NCBI GenBank assembly: GCA_022567305.1 | Contig: JADFHF010000009.1 | Span: forward strand, 34,691-98,690 | Length of the DNA stretch: 64,000 nucleotides | Direction: 5' to 3' | Source of the DNA: Bacteroidota bacterium | Lineage (GTDB): Bacteria > Bacteroidota > Rhodothermia > Rhodothermales > UBA10348 | In this document: positions 1 to 9,086 of the stretch, in pieces | Position numbering within the stretch: the stretch's first letter is position 1 | Layout: the number at the start of each line of letters is the position of its first letter | Notes under the pieces: generated by a model | What the model was told of the DNA's origin: nothing | Databases searched by the model: none | What the model saw: only the letters and a program-made list of their open reading frames with translations | Program-made: the position numbers and the translations under genes

Positions 1-783
1 TTGTTCGAGCTGGGAACGCCAAAGCATCTCGATATTGTCAAGGATGCACTCTCAGAAATATTTCTTGGTACGACGGCGACCCGTTTTCGGATCGCAGTTC
101 ATCCTCCGGTTTCCAGGGTGTTCAGGTCGATGTCTAGGTCTGGCCAGGATGAAGAGACGATTCGGGAAAATGTCGCGTTCGAGTCCGCATTGATGAATGA
201 CGAGATCGTTGCTGAGGACAGTCGTCGCATTGTTTCCGATCTAAGGCAAGATCAGGACCCACGTACAACGCCTGCGCCTGGCATGGATTCTCTTCTGGTA
301 TCTGAAGTACGAGGCCAGGCCAGACTGCGCTTGCAGGGAGTAACGTCCGGAATCCCCGATGCCTTACCTGAGATCATTTCGTCTACTGAAGCTTTGATTG
401 CAGTCGTTCGCGAAACGATGTCGCACAACGCACTTGACGGGTATCAGCTTTCTATTGGACTCTACCCTTCATATACGAAGTACACGGTAACGCGGGATGC
501 CGAATGGATTTTATCCCAGACGAGGGGCGAGACCGAAGAGGGTGATGTGGTCTATTTCGCAGCACACTTTTTGGAGATTTCGGGTGTATCGCGAGTCGAC
601 GATGTTCGGGTACGCCTATATGGATCGGGTGTTAATCGAGAATTACAGGAGACTCTCAATTCGATTTTCCCCGAGCGGGTCGCTGTTCTGAATCCCATAT
701 CCATCGTCGACTTGGAAACGGATCAATTTGACAGTGATTTTCAGTTCGAATCATTTGTGATCTGCTTGGGCGCAGCGCTGTAG
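1..783 (+). CDS. DUF3822 family protein (5' end outside window)
   Basis: The reading frame is open from the first base and ends at TAG 781-783. The first codon is TTG with no room for upstream signals, so I read this as the C-terminal 260 residues of a gene that begins outside the window. The assignment rests on context and general shape: in Bacteroidota-like genomes a DUF3822 protein, with a predicted actin-like ATPase fold, lies immediately upstream of rsmD and coaD, exactly as here. The C-terminal part is a mix of short strands and ends in a hydrophobic stretch typical of that fold. The biochemical function is unknown. No catalytic motif can be pointed to, so the family name is an inference from synteny plus weak similarity. 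Confidence 0.65.
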   Translation: MFELGTPKHLDIVKDALSEIFLGTTATRFRIAVHPPVSRVFRSMSRSGQDEETIRENVAFESALMNDEIVAEDSRRIVSDLRQDQDPRTTPAPGMDSLLVSEVRGQARLRLQGVTSGIPDALPEIISSTEALIAVVRETMSHNALDGYQLSIGLYPSYTKYTVTRDAEWILSQTRGETEEGDVVYFAAHFLEISGVSRVDDVRVRLYGSGVNRELQETLNSIFPERVAVLNPISIVDLETDQFDSDFQFESFVICLGAAL

Positions 784-820
784 CCCACCCATTGGTTTTA
801 GATAGCCGGGTCGTTCAATC

Positions 821-1378
821 GTGGCCAGTATTCGAATTATTTCGGGTGAGTTTCGGAGCAGGAAACTAAGGGTTCCTAAGGGTGAACTGATTCGTCCTAC
901 CAGCAATCGAGTCCGGGAGGCCATGTTTAATGTGCTCGGTTCAAGAATGAGCATCGAAGGCGCCCACGTACTGGATCTATTTTCCGGGTCGGGTGCATTG
1001 GGTCTCGAGGCCCTGAGCCGAGGTGCAGAATCGGTCACGTTTGTCGACTCACATCCGCTCGTGCTTGCCTGTAGCCGTGACAATACGCTTTCTTTCGACG
1101 TCTCAGATCGATGTACGTTTGTTCGGATGGACGTCCGCACGTTTTTGGCACAGCACCACCGGGATTGCTTTGATCTTATATTAGCGGATCCACCGTATGG
1201 CCTGGACTACATTACGGAACTCCCCGAAATCACCGCTCGGCACGTTCAATCGAACGGTTTATTCGTGTTGGAACATGACAAGAGAATTGATTTTTCACAG
1301 CGTGCGGACTTGAGCACTATGAAATCGTACGGACGAACCCATCTTTCGGTCTTCGCTTATAACGAAAACGATGAGTGA
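821..1378 (+). CDS. rsmD: 16S rRNA (guanine-966-N2)-methyltransferase RsmD
   Basis: This enzyme methylates G966 of 16S rRNA in the assembled small subunit, using S-adenosylmethionine. The 185-residue length is normal for RsmD. The N-terminus carries the characteristic IISGEFRSRKL and RPTSNRVREAMFN segments. The SAM-binding motif I is LDLFSGSGALGLEALSRGA at about residues 51-69, and the catalytic N6/N2-amino methyltransferase motif DPPY is at residues 123-126. The start is GTG at 821, which places the conserved N-terminus at residue 1. The last codons overlap the coaD start by 8 bases, indicating translational coupling in the DUF3822-rsmD-coaD unit. Confidence 0.95.
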   Translation: MASIRIISGEFRSRKLRVPKGELIRPTSNRVREAMFNVLGSRMSIEGAHVLDLFSGSGALGLEALSRGAESVTFVDSHPLVLACSRDNTLSFDVSDRCTFVRMDVRTFLAQHHRDCFDLILADPPYGLDYITELPEITARHVQSNGLFVLEHDKRIDFSQRADLSTMKSYGRTHLSVFAYNENDE

Positions 1379-1865
1379 TTCCATGGATAATCGTCTTGCT
1401 TTATATCCCGGGTCGTTTAATCCATTTACATTCGGCCACTTGGACATCGTGGAGCGGGCCAGCCGGATTTTTGATCGCGTTGAAGTGACGGTAGCCGATA
1501 ACACGAGCAAGGTTTCATTCTTTTCTTCAGAAGAACGGTGTCGCCTGATCCAGGAGTGCACCGAGCATCTGTCCAACGTTTCCGTCGTACCGTTCAAGGG
1601 GTTACTTGTTGATCATGCCAGGAGTAGCGGTGCAGATGTCCTGGTTCGGGGCCTTCGACAGGTTTCGGATTTTGATTTTGAGTTTCGCATGGCTTTCGCT
1701 AACCGCAGACTCAACCCGGATGTGGAAACCGTATTTTTAATGACCACAGAGGAGCACGCCCTGATCAGCGCATCGATTGTCAGGGAAATACATCACTGGA
1801 AAGGAGACGTTTCGTCCTTTGTCCCCGAACCGGTGTTAAAGGCTTTGAAGACAAAGCAATCGTAG
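1371..1865 (+). CDS. coaD: Pantetheine-phosphate adenylyltransferase CoaD
   Basis: CoaD transfers AMP from ATP to 4'-phosphopantetheine, the penultimate step of coenzyme A synthesis. The 164-residue protein has the nucleotidyltransferase signature YPGSFNPFTFGHLD near residues 12-25; the HxGH-type motif is TFGH, where most homologues have TNGH. The second signature, ISASIVREI, which corresponds to the ISSSxxR motif, lies near residue 130. ATG 1371 overlaps rsmD; ATG 1383 (MDNRLALYPG) is an equally good start and gives the usual short N-terminus. panC, which acts earlier in the same pathway, also lies in this window at 26670. Confidence 0.95.
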   Translation: MSDSMDNRLALYPGSFNPFTFGHLDIVERASRIFDRVEVTVADNTSKVSFFSSEERCRLIQECTEHLSNVSVVPFKGLLVDHARSSGADVLVRGLRQVSDFDFEFRMAFANRRLNPDVETVFLMTTEEHALISASIVREIHHWKGDVSSFVPEPVLKALKTKQS

Positions 1866-1915
1866 ACGTGTCAAACTTTTTCAGCTGAACCCATAAGAGT
1901 TCGGTCTAAGATTAG

Positions 1916-3130
1916 ATGGAAACACTCTATATGGACCTTGAAGTCAATCCGCGCGTCGCCAGTATGCAGCCGTCGGCCACACTTTCGATGACGGCCCGAG
2001 CGAAAGCACGAATTCGAGAAGGGTACCCGGTCATCGGACTCAGCGCGGGCGAGCCGGATTTTGATACGCCGCGGCCCATTGCAGACGCAGCCATCTCAGC
2101 AATTCAGGAAGGCTTTACGCACTATACCGAAAATCGGGGGATGCTTGCCCTTCGAGAAGCCATCTGCGAAAAGCTGTCTCGTGTGAATGGGATATCCTAT
2201 TCACCCGACGAAATTTTATGCACGAATGGTGCCAAGCAATCGATCGCCCAGGTTTTATCAGTCATCTGTAGCCCCGGCGACGAGGTGTTGATTCCTGCTC
2301 CATATTGGGTGAGTTATCCTGAACAGGTTCGCTTCGCTGGTGGTCAGCCGGTCATCATTCCGACCACGGTGGAATCAGACTACAAAATGAAGGTCGACGA
2401 GTTGGAGGCGCATATTACCGGACAGACCCGCGCACTGATTCTGTGCTCACCTTCTAATCCGACCGGAAGTGTTTACAGCCCGGACGAATTGAGAGCGCTT
2501 GCAGAGGTGTTGGCGCGCCACCCCCAAGTGTATATCATCTCCGACGAGATCTATGAGCAGATTATCTATGACGCCGAACACCTCTCGTTTGGATCGATAC
2601 AAGGCATGAAGTCGAGAACCATTACGATCAACGGCTTCTCCAAAGCATATGCCATGACCGGATGGAGATTGGGATACCTGGCCGCCGATGGTCAAATCGT
2701 AAAGGAAGCTGCGAAAATTCAGAGTCAGTTTACGTCGGCGCCGAGTAGCATCTCCCAGAAGGCTGGAATTGCCGCCTTAGAAATGGACCCAGGTCCTATA
2801 TTGGAAATGGTAGCTGCCTTTCGAGAGCGTCGCGACTTTGTCCTTGGAGCCCTCGAAGCGCGCGATGACGTCAGGTGTCCAAAACCAGAAGGCGCATTTT
2901 ATGTTTTTCCGGACATTTCCACACTTTATGGTAAGGCGACGCCATGGGGGGACGTCATCCAGAATAGCGAGCAGATGTGCTACTACGTGCTGGATAAATT
3001 CAACGTGGCACTCGTGCCAGGAGATGCTTTTGGCGCTCCCTACGGCGTGAGAATATCGTATGCAACTGGCTTGGACGATTTGGAAGAAGCCATGAGACGA
3101 ATCGACGCGGCGTTCGATTCTCTCACCTGA
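1916..3130 (+). CDS. aspC: Pyridoxal-phosphate aspartate aminotransferase (class I/II, subgroup Ib)
   Basis: This is a fold-type I aminotransferase that most likely interconverts aspartate and oxaloacetate with glutamate/2-oxoglutarate; some Ib members also accept prephenate. Residues seen: the GLSAGEPDFDTP segment near 41-52, SNPTG around 180-184 with the PLP-contacting Asn181, Asp210 in the ISDEIYEQ segment, and the Schiff-base lysine Lys243 in GFSKAYAMTGWRLGY. The C-terminal arginine for the substrate carboxylate lies in the YGVRISYA segment. Length 404 is usual. ATG 1916 is used, but ATG 1931 (MDLEVNPRV) would start closer to the conserved region. It sits 50 bases after coaD on the same strand. 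Confidence 0.9.
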   Translation: METLYMDLEVNPRVASMQPSATLSMTARAKARIREGYPVIGLSAGEPDFDTPRPIADAAISAIQEGFTHYTENRGMLALREAICEKLSRVNGISYSPDEILCTNGAKQSIAQVLSVICSPGDEVLIPAPYWVSYPEQVRFAGGQPVIIPTTVESDYKMKVDELEAHITGQTRALILCSPSNPTGSVYSPDELRALAEVLARHPQVYIISDEIYEQIIYDAEHLSFGSIQGMKSRTITINGFSKAYAMTGWRLGYLAADGQIVKEAAKIQSQFTSAPSSISQKAGIAALEMDPGPILEMVAAFRERRDFVLGALEARDDVRCPKPEGAFYVFPDISTLYGKATPWGDVIQNSEQMCYYVLDKFNVALVPGDAFGAPYGVRISYATGLDDLEEAMRRIDAAFDSLT

Positions 3131-3249
3131 ATGCTGCTCCAATTGCTGCTACTATTGATTGAAATTCCGCATTCGACTGAAAACATCATCCCCGTGAGTC
3201 CGTACGGTAGGCTTTCATTTCACGCCAATCTTAGCAAGAGTCGCATTCG

Positions 3250-4512
3250 TTGGAGCAATCAGATCGACCGGGGCTAACGAGACGAATATTCGGAAGAAGA
3301 GGATCTGTTGAAGCAGAGCTTTATCCCCAGGTTAATCCTAAAGTTAACGAACGTTACTGGCTACACGCGCTCCTTTTTCTAGTCACGCTCGTCTCCACCA
3401 TCATGGCGGGCGGTCAAATGGCCGGCCGGTTCGATTTTTATGCCGCTTCCGATAATTGGATAAACCTATTCGGAAGCCGGATCAGTGTAGAATTCGTTCT
3501 GGACGGGCTTCGATACGGTGCATCCCTGCTTCTCTTTCTTGGGGTCCACGAATTCGGGCATTATTTCGCTGCCAGGAAGCACAACGTGAGTACGTCTCTA
3601 CCGTATTTCATCCCGTTTCCGTGGAATGGAATCGGAACATTTGGCGCCGTCATTCGAATTCGAGAGCAGATCCCATCCATGAGAAAGCTTTTCGATATTG
3701 GCACGGCCGGACCTATGGCTGGCTTTGTCGTGGCTCTCGGCGTGTTGATTTTTGGACTGGCGACTCTGCCGTCGCTCGATTATGTCGCCGACCTGTATGA
3801 ACATCAGGCATTGAAGGACTTCGTTCGTGACTATGGTGCATTTCCGGATCGTCTCGATGAGATCGCATTGGGCTCTAGTGATTATTTACTCGTAGTCGGG
3901 CAGACTCCTCTCTATTGGATGCTGTCTCAATTTTTCACGGATGTGCCTCCGATGTGGGAGATGTATCACTACCCGGTACTTTTCGCCGGCTGGTTGGGGC
4001 TATTCTTCACGGCAGTCAATCTATTGCCGGTCGGTCAGCTCGATGGAGGTCATATGTTGTATGCGCTCGTGGGTCCGAAGTGGCATCGGAGGCTTGCTCG
4101 GGGGTTTGTGCTCATGCTTCTGGTTTCCGGTGGAATCGGATTCATTGACGACATCGGTCCAGCGATCAGCGAATGGACTTCAGTGACTGGATTTCTGCCG
4201 TGGCTGATTCTTGCTCTCGTACTGCTGTTTTACGTACAGAGAATCTTCAAAGATCAGCCACGTTTGATTGTCGGTTGGCTTCTCGGTTTAGTTGCTATAA
4301 TCGCGGTATTCCGTTGGAGTCCGTGGATCGTCGAAAATATGGGCTACACAGGTTGGCTGATCTGGTGCCTCTTGATCGTATTGCTCATTCGAGTTGACCA
4401 TCCTCCGGTCCTGGAAATGGAACCACTCACGACGAAGCGCAAAATATTGGCCATCTTTGGGCTAGTAATTTTTGCACTTTGTTTCAGCATCAAGCCTCTC
4501 TACCTTGTATAG
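3250..4512 (+). CDS. Site-2 protease family (M50) membrane metalloprotease
   Basis: This is an intramembrane zinc protease of the M50 family, which cleaves membrane-embedded substrates such as anti-sigma factors or signal-peptide remnants. The zinc-binding motif HEFGH is at residues 100-104, in the hydrophobic segment FLGVHEFGHYFAARK. The third ligand is the aspartate of the NPDG-like motif, Asp265 in LLPVGQLDGGH. About eight hydrophobic segments are visible, with a soluble insertion between the two motifs and a C-terminal pair of extra membrane segments. There is no PDZ domain, unlike RseP. The start is TTG 3250; no better start is evident. The substrate is unknown. It is the last gene of the rightward run that begins at the left edge. 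Confidence 0.88.
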   Translation: MEQSDRPGLTRRIFGRRGSVEAELYPQVNPKVNERYWLHALLFLVTLVSTIMAGGQMAGRFDFYAASDNWINLFGSRISVEFVLDGLRYGASLLLFLGVHEFGHYFAARKHNVSTSLPYFIPFPWNGIGTFGAVIRIREQIPSMRKLFDIGTAGPMAGFVVALGVLIFGLATLPSLDYVADLYEHQALKDFVRDYGAFPDRLDEIALGSSDYLLVVGQTPLYWMLSQFFTDVPPMWEMYHYPVLFAGWLGLFFTAVNLLPVGQLDGGHMLYALVGPKWHRRLARGFVLMLLVSGGIGFIDDIGPAISEWTSVTGFLPWLILALVLLFYVQRIFKDQPRLIVGWLLGLVAIIAVFRWSPWIVENMGYTGWLIWCLLIVLLIRVDHPPVLEMEPLTTKRKILAIFGLVIFALCFSIKPLYLV

Positions 4513-4651
4513 CCACTCAAGCTGCGGAAAGGTCTCCATTTCAGACCGCATGCTTCTGATCAGCACTTTATGATCGTCAATCGCTACTGATTCTTTCTTT
4601 TAGAAGTGACGCTGGTGCTGCCACAGTCTAGCCGACCACTCGTGCTGATTC

Positions 4652-5470
4652 ATGCGCAACCATTTCGAAGTATTCGTTCCGCTACTGATTGTGGTGCTGT
4701 TCACCGGGTGTGATACGGCCCCAGGAGTCGTTGAAACGGAGAACCGATCTCCGGTGCTCTCGGATCTCTCATTCTCGCCATCGAGCGTTTTGCTCGATGA
4801 CCTTCCGTCAGGAAGTGTACAAGGCGGTGTCGCCCGATTCACACTGGCCGTTTCGGTGGATGTGAACGACGCTGATGGTGATTTAGATCGAATTTTCGTT
4901 TTGGTCGTGTCACCGATCCCGGGTAGGGACCCTGTCGCCAACGAGGAGATTGTCGTTACCGAAAACGGTCACTTCGCGATCGATATCAGTCTCCAAATTC
5001 CGGTAGCCGAAATCGGGATCTACACGGTTCAGCTTTTTGCCTCAGATCGAGCAGGAAGTTTGGGGAATCAGGTCGTTGGATCGCTCATCGTGGACGCGAC
5101 CAGTGAACCGCCGCAGATCGACGCCATCGATATTCCGGATCGGATTACCCGACCAGGCCCTGGTGAACCGGCCTTACAAGTCCCGATTGTCGCCCATGTA
5201 TCCGATCCCGAAGGGCTCGCGAATATTTTATCGGTGCAGGTCGAAGTGAATGGAGCGTCGACGTTACAGCTCTGCGACGACGGTGGGGGAGCTGCCTGCA
5301 ACGCAGGATTTCCAAATAGCGGAGACGTCACTGCCGGAGACGGTCTATTTACGCTAACCCTTCTGCTGGATTCGTCGAATACACTGGGCGATAACATTTT
5401 TGTATTCAAGGCCATAGATCGCGCAGGTTTAGAGAGTGAGACGGTCACCAAAATCATCGTCGTGGAATGA
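4652..5470 (+). CDS. Outer-membrane-type lipoprotein with Ig-like/X domains, unknown function
   Basis: This is an exported lipoprotein. It begins MRNHFEVFVPLLIVVLFTGC, a short basic start, a hydrophobic run and a lipobox ending at Cys20, so cleavage and lipidation there are expected. The mature part contains two beta-rich repeats that look like Ig-like or choice-of-anchor-X domains: each has an SVDVNDADGD or VSDPEG segment followed by alternating strands and a SDRAG/IDRAG turn. The acidic D/G-rich loops may bind calcium. The next gene starts 4 bases after the stop and encodes a type IX sorting-domain protein, so the pair is probably co-transcribed and works at the cell surface. I do not recognise a specific function. 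Confidence 0.75.
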   Translation: MRNHFEVFVPLLIVVLFTGCDTAPGVVETENRSPVLSDLSFSPSSVLLDDLPSGSVQGGVARFTLAVSVDVNDADGDLDRIFVLVVSPIPGRDPVANEEIVVTENGHFAIDISLQIPVAEIGIYTVQLFASDRAGSLGNQVVGSLIVDATSEPPQIDAIDIPDRITRPGPGEPALQVPIVAHVSDPEGLANILSVQVEVNGASTLQLCDDGGGAACNAGFPNSGDVTAGDGLFTLTLLLDSSNTLGDNIFVFKAIDRAGLESETVTKIIVVE

Positions 5471-5473
5471 GTC

Positions 5474-7087
5474 TTGAGAAATAGGCGATCATATCTGTAT
5501 TCGATTGAGTATTCATTTCTGCGAGTCCTGCTGCTCGTACTCCTGCCTGTGATCGGCCTGCTGAGCGTAGGCCTCGTTCCCTGCGATAGCTACGCCCAAA
5601 CTTCTTCAGTCGATTCAAAATTTGGTCAGATGCTCGCAGACAGCAAGTATGGAATTCTGAGCAATTCCATTGCCAATCTTCAGGCCAACGGAGATTCACT
5701 CTGGGTGGGTCCCTATTTGAACATGACTACGAACGAAGGTCAGTCATGGAGACTAGTGGAGTCAGATTCGTTGTTCGGTTCGTCCAATCGAGTGTTTTCT
5801 ATTGATGTGATAGGGAATTTGGTTGTTGCTGGTCTGGGGAAAAATGACCTGTCTACCGGAGACAACGTACAGACCGCGGCCGGATTTCTGGTTTCGGAGG
5901 ACGGTGGATCGAATTTCGATTATCGTTTTCCTCAGTTGGATCAGCCCACCGACACCACCGTTGTTTACGGGTCATCCCTTCTCGGCGCGCTCGCGATAAT
6001 CGTTCCGCAGCAAAGTCCGCCCTTCGACGTTTCAATCGATCCATGGTCGGGAGAAATCTGGGTGGCGGGCTGGGCGAGCGGCATCCGGCGCTCCAGCGAT
6101 CTAGGACGGACGTGGACGCGGGTCGTATTGCCACCAGATAATCTTGATTTTATCCATCCGGATTCTACGTACTCATTTCGACTCGAACCGCAACGGGGTG
6201 GAAGCGGATCGCTCAATCACTTGGGATTTTCAGTCTTGGTTGCCGATTCCGGGACGATCTGGGCAGGCACGGCTGGAGGCGTAAATCGATCGATGGACGG
6301 AGGATCGTCATGGAGGCGTTTTAAAGCCGAGGGTACCAGTAGCTCTCTAACGGGTTCATGGGTCATCTCGATCGAAGAGCAGCGATACGGATCTGAGTCG
6401 ACGGTCTGGATGGCCACGTGGAATACCAGCGAAGTCGCAGGTGAACAATTCGGGGTTACCTATACCGACGATCAAGGTGAATCCTTTCATCAGGCACTTC
6501 GGGGCGAGCGAATCTATGATTTCGCCTTCGATGGACTCACGGTTTACGCCGCCGGAGAGAACGGTCTTTTCATCAGTCGAGATGGCGGATCATTCTGGAG
6601 ATCGGTTTCAGAATTCCGAGACCGAACACGAAGTGAACGAATCGTGCGGCCCGGTTCCAGCGTCTTTTCCGTAGAAGTAACTCGATCTGCCGTATGGGTC
6701 GGAACGGGCGACGGATTGCTGAGAAGCACAGACGGGGGTGTTTCCTGGGAGCTCCATCGCACGGAGGTTCCACTGCACCCGACCGAACCCGACGATCTGG
6801 TTCCGGACGTGGAAACGTTCGCTTACCCGAACCCATTCTCGCCTGCTGCAGACCAGTTTATTCGTATCCGGTACGAGCTTGCCCAAGCATCGAATGTTGA
6901 TATTCGAATATTTGATTTCGGAATGAATCTGGTTCGGACGGTGGAAGACAGTGTACCGTCCGGAATTTCAGACACGCGCTGGGATGGTAGGGGTGACGAC
7001 GGCACCCGGGTTGCCAACGGAGCATATTTCTATGAGATTCGAGCTGGAAATGCTCGATTTCGTGGAAAAATTCTGGTCATCGAATGA
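5474..7087 (+). CDS. Exported beta-propeller (BNR/sortilin-like) protein with FlgD-like/T9SS C-terminal domain
   Basis: This is a 537-residue secreted protein with a signal peptide near residues 17-42, ending around DSYAQ. The body carries repeated BNR/Asp-box-like motifs such as SEDGGSNF, SSDLGRTWTR, SMDGGSSWRRF, SRDGGSFWRS and STDGGVSWEL, the mark of a six- or seven-bladed propeller. The last ~85 residues begin with YPNPFSPAADQF and continue with RYELAQAS, DIRIFD, WDGRGDDG and GAYFYEI. That is the FlgD Ig-like domain used as a type IX secretion sorting signal in FCB-group bacteria. The start is TTG at 5474, 3 bases after the upstream stop. The stop overlaps the ATG of the following PorV-like gene (ATGA), so translation is coupled. 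Confidence 0.85.
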   Translation: MRNRRSYLYSIEYSFLRVLLLVLLPVIGLLSVGLVPCDSYAQTSSVDSKFGQMLADSKYGILSNSIANLQANGDSLWVGPYLNMTTNEGQSWRLVESDSLFGSSNRVFSIDVIGNLVVAGLGKNDLSTGDNVQTAAGFLVSEDGGSNFDYRFPQLDQPTDTTVVYGSSLLGALAIIVPQQSPPFDVSIDPWSGEIWVAGWASGIRRSSDLGRTWTRVVLPPDNLDFIHPDSTYSFRLEPQRGGSGSLNHLGFSVLVADSGTIWAGTAGGVNRSMDGGSSWRRFKAEGTSSSLTGSWVISIEEQRYGSESTVWMATWNTSEVAGEQFGVTYTDDQGESFHQALRGERIYDFAFDGLTVYAAGENGLFISRDGGSFWRSVSEFRDRTRSERIVRPGSSVFSVEVTRSAVWVGTGDGLLRSTDGGVSWELHRTEVPLHPTEPDDLVPDVETFAYPNPFSPAADQFIRIRYELAQASNVDIRIFDFGMNLVRTVEDSVPSGISDTRWDGRGDDGTRVANGAYFYEIRAGNARFRGKILVIE

Positions 7088-8124
7088 GGGTTTGCCGAAC
7101 CATATTGGGCGAGGTGTTCCTTGTCGCGCTCTTGAGCCTCGGAGGGGGATATGATGCGGTGGGGCAATCCGCCGGGGCATTTTCCCGGATCGGCTTTGGC
7201 GCCAGAGGAATCGCCATGGGGAATGCCGTGGGTGCTGACGCTTCCGGAGGCACAAGCCCGTATTACAATCCTGCATTGGCTGTCGCGATCGAGCGGCAGA
7301 ATATGGATGTTACGGTCGGCCTGTTGAGTTTCGACCGATCGATTCAGTTCCTCCAGCTAAGTTCACCGTTGAGGCAAAAAGCTGGTGTGGCGGTGGGTCT
7401 CATTCATGCATCCGTAGAGAATATTGATGGTCGAGATAACAGTGGGTTTCATACCGGCGATTTCTCGATCGACGAATACGCCGGCTTCATGGCGTTTGGA
7501 ATTCGGTTTTCTGACAACGTTTCCGCCGGAGTAGGATTTCAATTCTTTAGGACGGATCTTTTCGAGGGGCTGGATCCAGCCGTCGCGATAGGGATTGACT
7601 TCGGAATGTTGATTCGCCTCTCGCAGGACCTTCACGTCTCGTTTGTGCTGGACGATCTATTGGCTCGATATCAGTGGAGCACAAACAGTATCAATGGGTC
7701 GGGAGGAAAGAAGACGACCGACCAGTTTCCTACTCGTCTGCGAATTGGTATCATGAATCAGCGCCTGGACGCGCGTCTTAGACTGGTTGGGGAGTATGAA
7801 GCGCGATTTCGTCGGGCCGAAGTCGTTTCGAAGAGTGTGTCTATCTTTGGAGGTGAACCTGTAGAAAGGTCGGAAACAGATCGCCTGGTGCTGTCTGAAA
7901 GCCGAGTCCGAGCCGGAATAGAATATCTGTTTATGAAACAATTCGTAGTCCGGGCTGGAATAGAGCAGCTCGGTGACGAGGTTTTTGGGGGACTTCGACC
8001 AGCTGCAGGTTTCATGGTTGAGCAAACCGTGGGAAACCTCGATGTCCGATTTGAATACGCCTTCTCGGTTGAATCTCCTGCTTCAGGTACCATGCACCTG
8101 CTCACGCTTCGATTATTCTTGTAA
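7084..8124 (+). CDS. PorV/PorQ-like outer-membrane protein (first of two)
   Basis: This is a predicted 346-residue outer-membrane beta-barrel of the PorV/PorQ (UPF0164/FadL-like) family. In T9SS, PorV carries cargo from the translocon to the attachment complex; other members are of unknown role. There is an N-terminal hydrophobic signal up to about residue 28 (GYDAVGQS). It is followed by the family opening GFGARGIAMGNAVGADASGG and the SPYYNPAL motif, then regularly alternating amphipathic strands, ending in LRLFL, a terminal hydrophobic residue as in barrels. The start overlaps the stop of the sorting-domain protein. Pairing with that cargo-like gene supports a role in its export, but this is inference. 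Confidence 0.8.
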   Translation: MRVCRTILGEVFLVALLSLGGGYDAVGQSAGAFSRIGFGARGIAMGNAVGADASGGTSPYYNPALAVAIERQNMDVTVGLLSFDRSIQFLQLSSPLRQKAGVAVGLIHASVENIDGRDNSGFHTGDFSIDEYAGFMAFGIRFSDNVSAGVGFQFFRTDLFEGLDPAVAIGIDFGMLIRLSQDLHVSFVLDDLLARYQWSTNSINGSGGKKTTDQFPTRLRIGIMNQRLDARLRLVGEYEARFRRAEVVSKSVSIFGGEPVERSETDRLVLSESRVRAGIEYLFMKQFVVRAGIEQLGDEVFGGLRPAAGFMVEQTVGNLDVRFEYAFSVESPASGTMHLLTLRLFL

Positions 8125-8137
8125 CCGAGGGATTTCA

Positions 8138-9064
8138 ATGGGAAGAGTTTTCCTCCTTTTATCGGCATTTTCCCTCTGCCTGGGTGCAACATCGCCCGCT
8201 TCCGCTCAAGATAGTGGTTTGTCTTTCTTGCGGTTCGGGGTTGACGCCGCCGGCATGGCTCGCGGAGACGTTGGAGTGGCTTCCGAAGACGGTGCGTTTT
8301 CAACGTACTGGAATCCTGCCGGTATCTCGGCTCCTGGTCCCAACGAAGTGGCCGTCTCTCACCATGTGTGGATTGCTGATATTCGGACTTATGTTGCATC
8401 GTCGAAATTCAGGCTGGGTGCGAAGACGGGTGTCGGTCTTTATATAACGGCAACAGGAGCTGGAGATTTGGAAGCACGAGAAGAGCCTGGAGAGGCACTG
8501 GGTTTCTTTGACGCCCAATTCGTGAACGCTGGTATCGCACTGGGTCGCATCGTGGGCCCCATTCGAGTCGGAATCACTGCCAAATATCTCTCGGAGCGGA
8601 TATTCGTAAATTCGGCCAATGGATATGCGTTCGATTTCGGTGTTCAAACATCTCTGTTTGATGGCGGGGTTCTTCTGGGAGCGGCATTTCAAAACGTTGG
8701 AAAGATGGAACGCTTAAATGCCGAACGAACCGAATTACCCCAAATCCTTCGAGTCGGCTCTGAGATATTCCCATTCAAAATTCTCGCAGAGAACGACGGG
8801 ACGGCCCTGTTGAATACTTCGTTGATCGTAGAGGTCTCACACAACAGCATCTCTGAGTCCACCCAGATTCATGTAGGATTCGCAGGTGAGGTGCTGGATA
8901 CCGTAATTGCGCGAGTTGGCTACATTTCCAATGATGCGCTAAGGGACTATTCAGTTGGGATTGGGCTGGCTATCGCAGAGCTCTCCTTTGATTATGCCCT
9001 GCTTCCCTTCGAAGAAGGATTTGGTGGCCCTGCACACATTATCTCTCTGTCCTACTCCTATTAA
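8138..9064 (+). CDS. PorV/PorQ-like outer-membrane protein (second of two)
   Basis: A second member of the same family, 308 residues, starts at ATG 8138 just after the stop of the first, with an AGGGA-like ribosome site (cgaggga). An open frame extends further upstream but overlaps the previous gene and lacks a signal peptide. Starting at 8138 gives a clean signal, MGRVFLLLSAFSLCLGATSP through ASAQ. The mature protein opens with FLRFGVDAAGMARGDVGVAS and YWNPAG, the PorV-type signature, and ends in SLSYSY, an aromatic-terminated barrel strand. It is the last gene of the lipoprotein-propeller-barrel-barrel unit. Whether the two barrels are redundant or serve different cargo cannot be told from sequence. 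Confidence 0.82.
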   Translation: MGRVFLLLSAFSLCLGATSPASAQDSGLSFLRFGVDAAGMARGDVGVASEDGAFSTYWNPAGISAPGPNEVAVSHHVWIADIRTYVASSKFRLGAKTGVGLYITATGAGDLEAREEPGEALGFFDAQFVNAGIALGRIVGPIRVGITAKYLSERIFVNSANGYAFDFGVQTSLFDGGVLLGAAFQNVGKMERLNAERTELPQILRVGSEIFPFKILAENDGTALLNTSLIVEVSHNSISESTQIHVGFAGEVLDTVIARVGYISNDALRDYSVGIGLAIAELSFDYALLPFEEGFGGPAHIISLSYSY

Positions 9065-9086
9065 CGAGCGAATGGCCGTTGGTTAC

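Noticed and set aside
7973..8137. Upstream extension of the second PorV-like gene to 7973
   Set aside because: It overlaps the previous gene and would bury the signal peptide 55 residues inside the protein.
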